Shown piece after piece: positions 1 through 8,132 of a DNA stretch of 64,000 bases. The notes below the pieces were generated by a model that was not told where the DNA came from, ran no database searches, and worked only from the letters and a program-made list of their open reading frames with translations. The first letter of the stretch is position 1, and every line of letters starts with the position of its first letter. A program made the translations under genes and the position numbers. Source of the stretch: CAWJJM01 sp963843275. GTDB taxonomy: Bacteria > Acidobacteriota > Thermoanaerobaculia > Multivoradales > JBCCEF01. Where the stretch lies: positions 434,001-498,000 of the forward strand of contig CAWJJM010000012.1 of the NCBI GenBank assembly GCA_963843275.1, in the 5' to 3' direction.

Positions 1-1094
1 ATCGCCGCCAGGCCGGCGACCCGCCGGCCGGCGAAGCGGGAGCGGGGGAGCTTCAGGATCAGCGGGATGTGGCTGATCTCCTCGTAGCCCCCCTGGTCGT
101 GGATCAGCATCCCGTGGTCCCCGAACTCCTCGCCGTGGTCCGAGGTGACCGCGACCACGGTCCGGTCGTAGAGGCCGAGCTCCTGGAGGGCCCCGAGGAA
201 GTCGGCGATGCGCGCGTCGACGTAGCTGATGCAGCCGTCGTAGGCCGACGACATCCCGTCGACCTCTTCGCGGGTGAACACGTCGGACAGGGTGCGCTCG
301 CCCGCCGCGATGCCCTGATTCGTCCAGGCGAGCAGCTCCGAGGCGCAGCGGCCGCCGCGGCAGCCGTCGAACCCCGGCGGCCGCGGGGCGAAGCGGGTGG
401 CGTGGTCGCCGGGGCACTGGTAGGGGTAGCCCTCGGAGCCGGAGTGGATGTCGTAGGTGTGGAGGAAGAGGAAGAACCTCTCCCCCCGGTGTCGCTTCAC
501 CCACTGGTGCGCCTTCGGGAGGATGGTCTCGAACTCGCCCCCCTTCTCGTCCCAGCGATCGAACCCCGCGTCGAAGCCGAAGCGGGCGAGGACCCAGCCG
601 CCGTCGACGAAGGCGCCGGTGGTGAAGCCGTGCGCCTGCAGCTGCTCGGCCAGGGTCACCCACCCCGGGTCGAGCACCGTGTCGGTGCCGACGTCGACCC
701 CGTGGGTGACCGGGTTCAGCGAGGTGAGCATGCTCATGTGCGAGGGGAGCGTGCCGCCGCCGCTGTGGTAGAAGCGTTCGAACAGGACGCCCTGCCGTGC
801 CAGGTCCACCAGGTGGGGCGTGTCGGGACGCGGGTAGCCGTACACCTGCATGCGATCCGCGCGGAGCGTGTCGATGGAGATGAGGAGCAGGTTGCACGTG
901 CGGCAGGGGATCTCGCCGCTGACCGGAGGGCCCGGAGCCGCCGCGGCGGTCTCGGGAGGAGACGCCGAGAAGCGGTGCGAGACGGCCTCGATCAGGGCCT
1001 CACCGGCAGGCACCATCCGCCGCAGGTGGGGGGCGGCCCACAGGCCGGCGGCGAATCCGACCGCGAGCAGCAGAAGCGTCCTGAGCAGCTTCAT
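1..1094 (-). CDS. Sulfatase-family hydrolase, 3'-truncated by window edge
   Basis: The gene starts at ATG 1094 and runs off the left edge; 364 codons are visible with no stop. Residues 4-22 are a hydrophobic signal anchor, so the catalytic domain should be periplasmic or extracellular. A CxxC pair (C64, C67) precedes the strand LISIDTLRADR, whose D75 is the expected metal ligand. The nucleophile region reads GGGTLPSHMSML, so the usual C/S-x-P-x-R signature is T115-L-P117-S-H119. A later SDHGEEFGDHG segment supplies the second metal-binding Asp-His. This places it in the alkaline-phosphatase-like sulfatase superfamily (PF00884). A Thr nucleophile is known in phosphotransferase members, so sulfate-ester cleavage is not assured. 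It is divergent from the YfhO-like gene, and a TACACT box lies 11 bases before the ATG. The substrate is unknown. Confidence 0.85.
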   Translation of the reverse strand, partial: MKLLRTLLLLAVGFAAGLWAAPHLRRMVPAGEALIEAVSHRFSASPPETAAAAPGPPVSGEIPCRTCNLLLISIDTLRADRMQVYGYPRPDTPHLVDLARQGVLFERFYHSGGGTLPSHMSMLTSLNPVTHGVDVGTDTVLDPGWVTLAEQLQAHGFTTGAFVDGGWVLARFGFDAGFDRWDEKGGEFETILPKAHQWVKRHRGERFFLFLHTYDIHSGSEGYPYQCPGDHATRFAPRPPGFDGCRGGRCASELLAWTNQGIAAGERTLSDVFTREEVDGMSSAYDGCISYVDARIADFLGALQELGLYDRTVVAVTSDHGEEFGDHGMLIHDQGGYEEISHIPLILKLPRSRFAGRRVAGLAA

Positions 1095-1127
1095 CGGCGG
1101 TCCGCAGTGTAGCAGGGGGGCGCGCCG

Positions 1128-3560
1128 GTGAAGCGCTTCCCCCGGTGGTCGCCCGCCGCCCGCTGGCCGGGTGTCGCCCTCCTCGGTCTGCTGCTGGTGC
1201 TGGCCTTCTGGAACGTGGTCTTCGCCGGCCGGAGCCTCGTCTACAGCGACAACCTCAACCCGCTGGACAGCCGGCTCCTGGAGGCGAACTACGGTCCCGG
1301 CTTCGCCCCGGTCGAGGACTGGGCCCGCCACAATCTCTCGCTCTACCCGAACTGGCGAGACTACGGCGCCAACGTCTGGCAGTGGGAGCCGGCGGCGCCC
1401 TTCCTGCGCACCGGCCTGGCGCGCGGGGAGCTGCCGTTCTGGGACCCGTTCGTCGCCGCCGGCGCCCCGGCGATGGCCAACCTGACGCAGGCCTTCTGGT
1501 TTCCGCCCCACCTGCTCGTGGTGCTGCTGGGAGACACCTCGCTCCTCCTCAACCTCTACCAGCTCCTGCTGGCGCTCGCCGCCGGCGGCTTCACCTACCT
1601 GTTCCTGCTCGAGCACGGCCTGGGACGGGTCCCCGCCCTGGTCGGCGGCGCCGCCTTCATGCTCAGCGGTGCGGTGGTGCAGACGATGGGCTCGTTCATG
1701 GGCCAGCCCCTGGCCTGCCTGCCGCTGGTCCTCCTGCTCACCCGGCGGTTCTTGGACCGGCCGTCCGTCGGCCGCGGCAGCGCCCTGGTCGCGGCGACCG
1801 CGGCGACCGCGCTGGCCAGCTTCCCGCCGTTGCTGGTCGAGGGGTTCGGCCTCGCCGCGGCCTACGCCGTGACGATGACGCTGGCGGCGCCGCCCGCCGG
1901 TCGGAGCCGGGCGCTGCGGGGGCGCACCCTCGCCGCCTACGCGGGGTGCTGCCTCCTGGCGGCCGGGCTGGTGGCCTTCTACTACCTCCCGGCGGCCGCC
2001 CTGCTGCGCGGCCTGCCACAGGTCGAGGCCACCTACCACCAGGTCGGCCGTTCCTCCTGGGTGTGGGAGAGCCTGTACCAGTTGGCCTCGCCCATGTTGA
2101 TGGGGGGCGAGGTGATCTTCCGCGCCCCCCTGATGCCGGGCATGGAGCCGTACTACCTGCCGTACCTGGGCTTCGCCGCTCTGATGCTGCTGTCGCTGGC
2201 GGATCGCCGGGGCGAGGGGAGCGGCGGGCCGCTGTTCGCCTTCACCGCGACCGCCGCCGCCCTGCTGGTGCTCAAGATCCTCGGGGTGGCGCCGGTGCAG
2301 TGGCTCGGCCGCCTTCCGGTCCTGTCCCGGATCCACATCCCCAACTACTTCGGCATGGGCCTGTGCCTGCTGCTCGCCGTGCTCGCCGCGATCGGTACGG
2401 AGAACCTCGCGGCGGGCCGCGTGTCGCGCCGGCGGTTGGCGACGGTCGGCGGCCTCGCCGTGGTGGCGCTGTGCTCGCTGCTCGAGATCGCCGCGCGGCG
2501 CGGCGCACTGAGGCTCCCCGAGGTCAACCGCTGGCTGTTCGAGTGGGCGGTCGGCGTCGCCTTCGTCGCGGGGATCCTGTCGCTGGCGACCCTGGCCGCC
2601 TTCGGGAGGGCCCGCGGGCGGCGCGCGCGTTGGATCGCCGCGGGCGCCCTGCTGCTGGTCGCCGGCGAGGGGGCGCGCCACGCCTACTACCCGCGGCAGG
2701 TCCGCGGCGCCGACGTCTTCCACCGGCCGCCGCCGTACGTGCGCGCGCTCATCGACCGCGGCCGCCTGGACCGCTCGTTCGTCGTCGGGGCGCTCAACGC
2801 CAACCTCAACTCCGCCTTCGAGGTCCCGACGCTGGACTCCCTGATGACCGGGAACCCGCCGCGGGTCTTCGAGCTCTACCGCCGCTATGCCAACCCCGGG
2901 GCGAACATCTTCCTGCGCGGAGCGACCCGGCTACCACCCGAGCCGGTGCTCGACGCCGCGGCGATCGGGACCGTGACGGTCCGCCGTGTGCTGGAGGAGC
3001 GGATCGCCGAGGCCGACGCACGCGGCTACCCGACCGTGTTCGACGACGGCTACGTGCGGATCTACGCGCGCCGGACGGAGCCGCGCTGTACCTTCTCCTC
3101 CGACCTCACGCTGGTCGCGCCGGCGGAGGCGCTCGAGCGGGTCGCCGATCCCCGGCGGCCGCGCGAGGTGCTGCTGGAGGCCGCGGCGCTGCCGGTTCCG
3201 TCGTCGCCCAACCGCGACGACGACCCCGCCGTCCGGGTGGTCGGCTGGCACCGCAACTCCCTGACCCTGGCGGTGGAGGCGCCCCGCGACGGCGTCGTCT
3301 ACTGCGCGGACTCGTTCTTCACGGGGTGGTCGGCCACGGTGGACGGTCGGCCGTCCGAGATCCTGCCGGCGGACTTCGCCTTCCGGGCGGTGCCGGTCCG
3401 CCGCGGCCGCCGGCGGGTGCACCTCGCGTACTGGCCGCCGGGGCTGACCCCGGGGCTGTGGATCACCGGCTGCGCGGCGCTGCTCGGGGCGGGTGTCCTG
3501 GTCGGCCGGCGACGTCGGGAACCGCCGCGGGAAGCGTCGTTGCGGCCCCCGCCGACGTGA
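1128..3560 (+). CDS. YfhO-like polytopic membrane protein
   Basis: 810 residues from a GTG start 33 bases from the divergent sulfatase start. An N-terminal membrane segment (about residues 14-33) is followed by an extracytoplasmic loop with the SLVYSDNLNPLDSRL and ELPFWDPFVAAGAPAMAN segments seen in YfhO/DUF-type membrane glycosyltransferases. About a dozen further hydrophobic segments reach residue 510. A soluble domain spans about 530-770, and one last membrane helix ends at about residue 797. YfhO proteins are GT-C-like membrane proteins linked to glycosylation of surface polymers, and the surrounding glycan genes fit that role. The enzymatic role is inferred; no catalytic residue can be assigned. 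Its 3' end overlaps the convergent DUF6311-like gene by 98 bp. Confidence 0.8.
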   Translation: MKRFPRWSPAARWPGVALLGLLLVLAFWNVVFAGRSLVYSDNLNPLDSRLLEANYGPGFAPVEDWARHNLSLYPNWRDYGANVWQWEPAAPFLRTGLARGELPFWDPFVAAGAPAMANLTQAFWFPPHLLVVLLGDTSLLLNLYQLLLALAAGGFTYLFLLEHGLGRVPALVGGAAFMLSGAVVQTMGSFMGQPLACLPLVLLLTRRFLDRPSVGRGSALVAATAATALASFPPLLVEGFGLAAAYAVTMTLAAPPAGRSRALRGRTLAAYAGCCLLAAGLVAFYYLPAAALLRGLPQVEATYHQVGRSSWVWESLYQLASPMLMGGEVIFRAPLMPGMEPYYLPYLGFAALMLLSLADRRGEGSGGPLFAFTATAAALLVLKILGVAPVQWLGRLPVLSRIHIPNYFGMGLCLLLAVLAAIGTENLAAGRVSRRRLATVGGLAVVALCSLLEIAARRGALRLPEVNRWLFEWAVGVAFVAGILSLATLAAFGRARGRRARWIAAGALLLVAGEGARHAYYPRQVRGADVFHRPPPYVRALIDRGRLDRSFVVGALNANLNSAFEVPTLDSLMTGNPPRVFELYRRYANPGANIFLRGATRLPPEPVLDAAAIGTVTVRRVLEERIAEADARGYPTVFDDGYVRIYARRTEPRCTFSSDLTLVAPAEALERVADPRRPREVLLEAAALPVPSSPNRDDDPAVRVVGWHRNSLTLAVEAPRDGVVYCADSFFTGWSATVDGRPSEILPADFAFRAVPVRRGRRRVHLAYWPPGLTPGLWITGCAALLGAGVLVGRRRREPPREASLRPPPT

Positions 3561-5715
3561 CCGGCGCCGGCGCCGCCTCGACCTGCAACGCGACGAGCTC
3601 CAGCCGCGGTGCGATCGACCAGGGCCAGCGGTGCTCGCCGGCCACGCCGACGCGTTGCCGCAGGTCGAGGTCGACGAGGATACGTCCCTCGGCGTCGGCC
3701 CTCGCCGGGACCACGAGGTCGACTTCGCCCGGCTCGGCAGGTGACCACTCGACGGCGCCGGCCCCCGCCGAGGCGTGGACCGAGAGCGGGAGGCAGCCCT
3801 GCAAGGCCCGGAGCCGGAGGGTCACGGCGGTGGTGGTCGCGGGAGCGCCGGCGAACGCCAGGAGCGCTCGATCCCGTCGCAGCGTCGCGTCCTCCGACCA
3901 GCCGTACAGCAGGGTCCGCCCGAGCTCGTCTCCTCGCAGCTCGGCGCCGGCCGGGACGATCGGCAGCGGCCAGGGGTCCGGCCGCGGCGCCGCGCGGGCT
4001 CCTGCGGTGCACAGCCAGAGCCCGTCCGCCGGCCGGCAGCGCAGCCGGGTGGCCGGCCGCAGGCGGACCGCCGTGGCGAGCGCCGCGTTGAGCACGTAGG
4101 TCGTGTCGTCCTCGCCCCGGCCGGCGAGCAGGTCCGCCACGTCGTCGTGGCACAGACGGCGGACCTGGCTCGGGGTCCGCCGCGGGACGTAGAAGCTGTT
4201 GATGCTCATCCCCGCCCGGCAGGCCACCCAGCCGAGCTCCGCGAAGCGCTTCGAGCCCCCCGGGGTCCCGGCCCCACACCCCAGGGATGGGAGCACCTCC
4301 AAACGGCCACCGCGCGGCCCCGGCTGCCGCCACTCGGCCGACCGCAGGGGCGCGCTCCGGGTCCGGGTCACCGATCGGTGGACCCGGGCCCGGACCCCTG
4401 CGGTGTCGAACGCCTGGACCAGGGTCAGGGCCGCGAGCAGCAGGGTCGCGAAGCGTGGGGGGAAGGTGCGCCACAGCGCCCGGAGGCCGGCGATGACGAG
4501 CAGATAGCCGACCGGCCAGAACAGCCGGCCCGAGGCCCGGAACGTGCTGCCGACCCGCAGGAGGGCCGGCGGCAAGGGGAGCTCGGCGAGGACCCGGGGC
4601 CCCAGGGTGATGGTCGGCGAGATCGCCAGCGCGGCCAGGACGAGGGCGGCGAGGGCGAGCGGCAGGTGGCGCCGCCAGAGCCCTGGACGGCGGTGTCCCA
4701 GGAGCGGCAGGGCGAGCAGAAGGAGGATCAGCGCTCCCAGGCCCAGGTAGTGGTAGCCGGCGTCGCGCTCCTGTTGCGGGAAGGCCACGGCGATGCGGGG
4801 CAGCACGGGGGAGCCGGGGAGGGCCGGGTTGATCAGACCCACCAGGTTGAGCGACGCCTTGCCGTACAGGCCGCCCGTGTACGCGGCGGGATCGCGTGAA
4901 GGCAGGAAACCGACCAGTGCGAAGACGCCGAAGACCGACAGCCCGACGAGAGCCGAGAAGGCCGCCGCGAGGCTGGGGCGCAGCCGACCGTCGATCGCGA
5001 GGCCGCCGGCGAAGGCGACCGCCAGGACCAGGACCTGGACGGCCAGATACGGCGTGATCGCGGCGGCGAGCAGCGCGAGGCCCCACTGTGCGACGAGGGC
5101 ACCGCGCGGGTCCCCCGGGCGTCGGGCGGAGACGCGGGAGAGGTAGAGCCACAGAGAAAAGAGGATCACCCAGTGCGCGGTCAGCCCCTCGTGTCCCTGC
5201 ATCTGGTTGAGGAGCGGTGGCGACAGCGTGATCAGGCAGGAGCCGAGGACGCGGTCGAGCGGCCGCTCGGTGAGCAGGGAGCAGATCTCGAACGCCGCCC
5301 AGGAGGTGAGCAGCAGGGACAGGAGCATCCAGGCGCCGTTGTACTGGAAGGGCCGGGGGAGCCAGCGCTGCGCCGCCTTGAGCGGCACCGCGGCCAGCGG
5401 GTTGACGCCGAGGAACGCCGCCGACGTCCCTTCGGGCGGGAAGATGCGGTCCGTCCAGGTGAGCGGGAGACGCCACGGCTCGTCGCGCAGGAAGCACCAG
5501 GCGAGACTCTTCTGCGCCCGGTCCTGGTTGGCCAGGGTCCAGTCGACGTTGCGGGGGTCGAGGCGCCCGGCCCCCAGCAGGGACAGGAAGAGGAGCAGGG
5601 CGAAGCCCAGCGACGGCACGCGGGCTGCAGCGGCCCGGAACCCCCTCCGGGGCGCGGCGAGCCACCTGCCGCCGCCGGCGGGGCGGCCGTCGGATCGATC
5701 ACCGAGGGACGGCAT
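3463..5715 (-). CDS. DUF6311-like polytopic membrane protein
   Basis: 750 residues from ATG 5715; a GTG at 5736 would add seven residues. I prefer 5715 because the upstream GTG lies inside a TACACT -10 box (5733-5728). The N-terminal half has about ten hydrophobic helices with the loop segments DPRNVDWTLANQD and GVNPLAAVPLKA, typical as I recall of DUF6311 membrane proteins. The C-terminal 250 residues are predicted soluble, beta-rich and Cys-containing. The family is large, often sits in exopolysaccharide loci and has no established reaction. A role in lipid-linked sugar transfer or surface polymer modification is inference from context. The last 98 bp overlap the opposing YfhO-like gene antiparallel, so both 3' ends code on both strands. 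Confidence 0.75.
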   Translation of the reverse strand: MPSLGDRSDGRPAGGGRWLAAPRRGFRAAAARVPSLGFALLLFLSLLGAGRLDPRNVDWTLANQDRAQKSLAWCFLRDEPWRLPLTWTDRIFPPEGTSAAFLGVNPLAAVPLKAAQRWLPRPFQYNGAWMLLSLLLTSWAAFEICSLLTERPLDRVLGSCLITLSPPLLNQMQGHEGLTAHWVILFSLWLYLSRVSARRPGDPRGALVAQWGLALLAAAITPYLAVQVLVLAVAFAGGLAIDGRLRPSLAAAFSALVGLSVFGVFALVGFLPSRDPAAYTGGLYGKASLNLVGLINPALPGSPVLPRIAVAFPQQERDAGYHYLGLGALILLLLALPLLGHRRPGLWRRHLPLALAALVLAALAISPTITLGPRVLAELPLPPALLRVGSTFRASGRLFWPVGYLLVIAGLRALWRTFPPRFATLLLAALTLVQAFDTAGVRARVHRSVTRTRSAPLRSAEWRQPGPRGGRLEVLPSLGCGAGTPGGSKRFAELGWVACRAGMSINSFYVPRRTPSQVRRLCHDDVADLLAGRGEDDTTYVLNAALATAVRLRPATRLRCRPADGLWLCTAGARAAPRPDPWPLPIVPAGAELRGDELGRTLLYGWSEDATLRRDRALLAFAGAPATTTAVTLRLRALQGCLPLSVHASAGAGAVEWSPAEPGEVDLVVPARADAEGRILVDLDLRQRVGVAGEHRWPWSIAPRLELVALQVEAAPAPVTSAGAATTLPAAVPDVAGRPGHPPRAAPRSR

Positions 5716-5727
5716 GGGCGGCGTGCG

Positions 5728-5737
5728 AGTGTACACT
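5728..5737. promoter_or_regulatory. Perfect palindrome AGTGTACACT giving a -10 box on both strands
   Basis: The ten bases equal their own reverse complement and read TACACT in both directions. On the minus strand the box is 12 bases before ATG 5715. On the plus strand it ends 40 bases before ATG 5778. No good -35 is visible on either side, which is common in this window. A shared bidirectional -10 or a small operator are both possible. Confidence 0.4.
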
Positions 5738-5777
5738 CCCGGCCGGTCGACCCCGGCGCACGTCCGGCCACGGCACG

Positions 5778-7094
5778 ATGATCGAGATCCTCTCCACCGC
5801 GGTCTCCGAGCCCCTCGCGGCGGCCGCTGCGGCCAGCTTCGACCTGCCGCGGACCGGCACGGTCCCCACGTTGGCGCTGCGGATCGCCATGTGGTTCCGG
5901 CGCCCGGACGGCGAGCCGCCGGGCGAGGTGCTCCTCGCGCTGACCGCGTCGCCGCAGAGCGAGCCGGTGCAGTGGGAGCTGCGCCGGGCGGCGGTCGCTC
6001 CGCGCACCGACGTCCCGGCCCGGGACGGCGAGACGGCGCTCGGCTTCGACCTCTACGTCGACGGCGTCGAGCTTCCCCGGGAGTTCGAGGTCGACGTTTC
6101 CTACCGGCCGCGGTCGGGAGGGGAAGAGGAGCTGGGCCGGGTGCGGGGCCGCCGCGCCTGGTTGGCCGGGAGCTGCGCGCCGCGGTTCGAGCCGGTGCTG
6201 GTGGCCTCGCAGGGCCGGATGGGCACCACCGCGCTGATGAAGGCCCTCGGGCAGCATCCCGCTTGCGTGGTTCACCCGCGCTACCCCTTCGAGAACGCCC
6301 AGGCGGTCTACTACGCGCGCATCGCCGCCGCCCTCCTGCGCACGCCCAACCTGCTCCCGCAGCCGGACCGCTTCTCCGGCGATCTCGGCTATGCCTACCG
6401 CACGCGGCGGGCGATCGGGGCCAACCCCTTCCTCCACCCCGACTACGTCGCGCACGAGGACCTCGAGGCGACGCTCGCCGAGCAGGCGCCGCACGTCGCC
6501 GATTTCGTCCGTGCGGCGGTCGACCGGGTCTACGCGCGGGTCGCCGCGGCCACCGGGCGGGAGGAGGGGGGGCGGTTCCTCCTCGAGAAAAGCATGCGCC
6601 CGACCTCGCCGGGGGAGCTCCTGTGGATCTACCCGCGGGTCCGGATGGTGCTGCTGACCCGCGATCCCCGCGACGTGTTCCGTTCCGCCCGCGAGTTCAA
6701 CGCGCGCCGCGGCCGGCCGAGCTTCCTGCGCGAGCTCTGCGCGGACGAGGAGAGCTGGATCGACCTCTACAGTCAGCGGATCTCGTGCCTGGTGGACGTC
6801 TTCGAGAAGCACCCGGCGGAGGACCGGCTGCACCTCCGTTACGAGGACCTCGTGCGCCGGCCGCGCGAGGAGCTGGGCCGGGTGGCGAGATGGATCGAAC
6901 CGGCGACGCCCGACCGCGTCGTCGCCGACCTGGTCGCGGCCCTCGCCACCGACGAGCCGCGGTTCCGTCGCCACAGGACGCGGGCGGCGGGCACCGAGAT
7001 CGGATCCTGGACGAGCCTGTCGGCCGCCGAGGTGGAGCGGATCCTCGACCGCACCCGCGTCTACCGCGAGCGCTTCGGCTATCCGGCCGGCTGA
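5778..7094 (+). CDS. PAPS-dependent sulfotransferase-family protein
   Basis: 438 residues. The sulfotransferase core starts at about residue 138: the 5'-phosphosulfate loop is S144-QGRMGTT-151 and the 3'-phosphate site is R295-DPRD with S303. Later come the LHLRYEDLVRRP strand-helix and a C-terminal WTSLSAAEVERI segment, both standard for bacterial sulfotransferases. Residues 1-135 are an extra N-terminal domain, probably a beta sandwich rich in acidic strands, that I do not recognise. The enzyme should transfer sulfate from PAPS to a hydroxyl, probably on a surface glycan or glycolipid given its neighbours. It is divergent from the DUF6311-like gene and followed 72 bases later by the epimerase operon. 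The acceptor is unknown. Confidence 0.85.
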   Translation: MIEILSTAVSEPLAAAAAASFDLPRTGTVPTLALRIAMWFRRPDGEPPGEVLLALTASPQSEPVQWELRRAAVAPRTDVPARDGETALGFDLYVDGVELPREFEVDVSYRPRSGGEEELGRVRGRRAWLAGSCAPRFEPVLVASQGRMGTTALMKALGQHPACVVHPRYPFENAQAVYYARIAAALLRTPNLLPQPDRFSGDLGYAYRTRRAIGANPFLHPDYVAHEDLEATLAEQAPHVADFVRAAVDRVYARVAAATGREEGGRFLLEKSMRPTSPGELLWIYPRVRMVLLTRDPRDVFRSAREFNARRGRPSFLRELCADEESWIDLYSQRISCLVDVFEKHPAEDRLHLRYEDLVRRPREELGRVARWIEPATPDRVVADLVAALATDEPRFRRHRTRAAGTEIGSWTSLSAAEVERILDRTRVYRERFGYPAG

Positions 7095-7132
7095 CCGTCC
7101 GCGGTCGCGGAGCGAGGGCGTGCCCGCTCCAC

Positions 7133-7138
7133 TAGAAT
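7133..7138 (+). promoter_or_regulatory. TAGAAT -10 box for the nucleotide-sugar operon
   Basis: TAGAAT lies 28 bases before the ATG of the first epimerase, in the 72-base gap after the sulfotransferase gene. No clear -35 is visible. The five genes downstream are linked by overlaps or short gaps, so this probably drives all of them. Confidence 0.4.
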
Positions 7139-7166
7139 CGGCACCCGATTCCCCCGAGCCCGCTCG

Positions 7167-8132
7167 ATGACCGCTTCCCTCCAGCTCGAAGGCGCCCGGT
7201 GCCTGGTCACCGGCGGCGCGGGCTTCATCGGGAGCAACCTGGTCCGCGCCCTGCTCGCGGCGGGCGCCGAGGTCACGGTCCTCGACGACCTCTCGACCGG
7301 CTCGCGCGACCACCTGCCCGGCGACTCCCGGCTCCGCGTGGTCGAGGCCGACCTGCGCGAGGTTGCGGGGCTCGACGCCCTGGTGGGGGGCCACGACTTC
7401 GTCTTCCACCTCGCCGCGCGGGTGGGCAACGTCCGCTCCATCCGGGAGCCGCTGGCGGACGCGACGACGAACGTCGTGGGGACCGTTCGGCTGCTCGAGG
7501 CCTGCTCCGGCGCCGGCGTGCGGAAGGTGGTGTACTCGAGCTCGTCGGCCATCTTCGGCGAGGCGCGGACCCTGCCGATCGCCGAGGACCACCCGCACGA
7601 CCCGGCCAGCTTCTACGCCCTGAGCAAGGAGACCGGCGAGCGGTACGCCCTGTTGGCGCACGCCCTGTGGGACGTCCCGGCGGTCGCGCTGCGCTACTTC
7701 AACGTCTTCGGTCTGCCGATGGAGGACAGCGAGTACACCGGGGTGATCTCGATCTTCCTGCGCCGGCTGCGGCGCGGCGAGCCGTTGATCGTCTACGGCG
7801 ACGGGGGGCAGTGCCGCGACTTCGTCCACGTCGGCGACGTGGTCCGCGCCAACCTGTTGGCCGCGACCGCGGCGCCGGCGGGTGCCGTCTACAACGTGGG
7901 CAGCGGCGTGTCGACCACGGTCGACGAGCTCGCCGAGGCGGTGCAGCGTGCCGCGGGACGGCGGGTGGAGGTGCGCCACGAGCCCGCCCGTGCCGGCGAG
8001 GTGCGGCGCAGCGTCGCCGACGTCGGGCGCATCCGCCGCGAGCTGGGCTACGCGCCGGCGCACGACCTCGGGAGCGGCCTGGCCGAGCTGTGGCGGGCGC
8101 TCGACACCGAGCCGGAGGCGGGCGGGCGATGA
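7167..8132 (+). CDS. NAD-dependent sugar epimerase/dehydratase (extended SDR)
   Basis: 321 residues, full length for the extended SDR family. The Rossmann motif GGAGFIG is at residues 16-22 and is followed by VTVLDDLSTG, typical of UDP-sugar 4-epimerases. The catalytic Ser lies in YSSSSAIFGE and the YxxxK pair in FYALSKE. The substrate-side segment VYGDGGQCRDFVHVGDVV is as in UDP-glucose or UDP-GlcNAc 4-epimerases and related decarboxylases. The gene opens an operon and its stop overlaps the next start as ATGA. With WecB- and WecC-like enzymes downstream, a UDP-HexNAc or UDP-HexNAcA substrate is plausible but not proven. Confidence 0.85.
   Translation: MTASLQLEGARCLVTGGAGFIGSNLVRALLAAGAEVTVLDDLSTGSRDHLPGDSRLRVVEADLREVAGLDALVGGHDFVFHLAARVGNVRSIREPLADATTNVVGTVRLLEACSGAGVRKVVYSSSSAIFGEARTLPIAEDHPHDPASFYALSKETGERYALLAHALWDVPAVALRYFNVFGLPMEDSEYTGVISIFLRRLRRGEPLIVYGDGGQCRDFVHVGDVVRANLLAATAAPAGAVYNVGSGVSTTVDELAEAVQRAAGRRVEVRHEPARAGEVRRSVADVGRIRRELGYAPAHDLGSGLAELWRALDTEPEAGGR

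Noticed and set aside
69..1112. Open phase of 347 codons on the plus strand
   Set aside because: It mirrors the sulfatase gene, which has recognisable motifs on the minus strand; the plus-strand translation has none.
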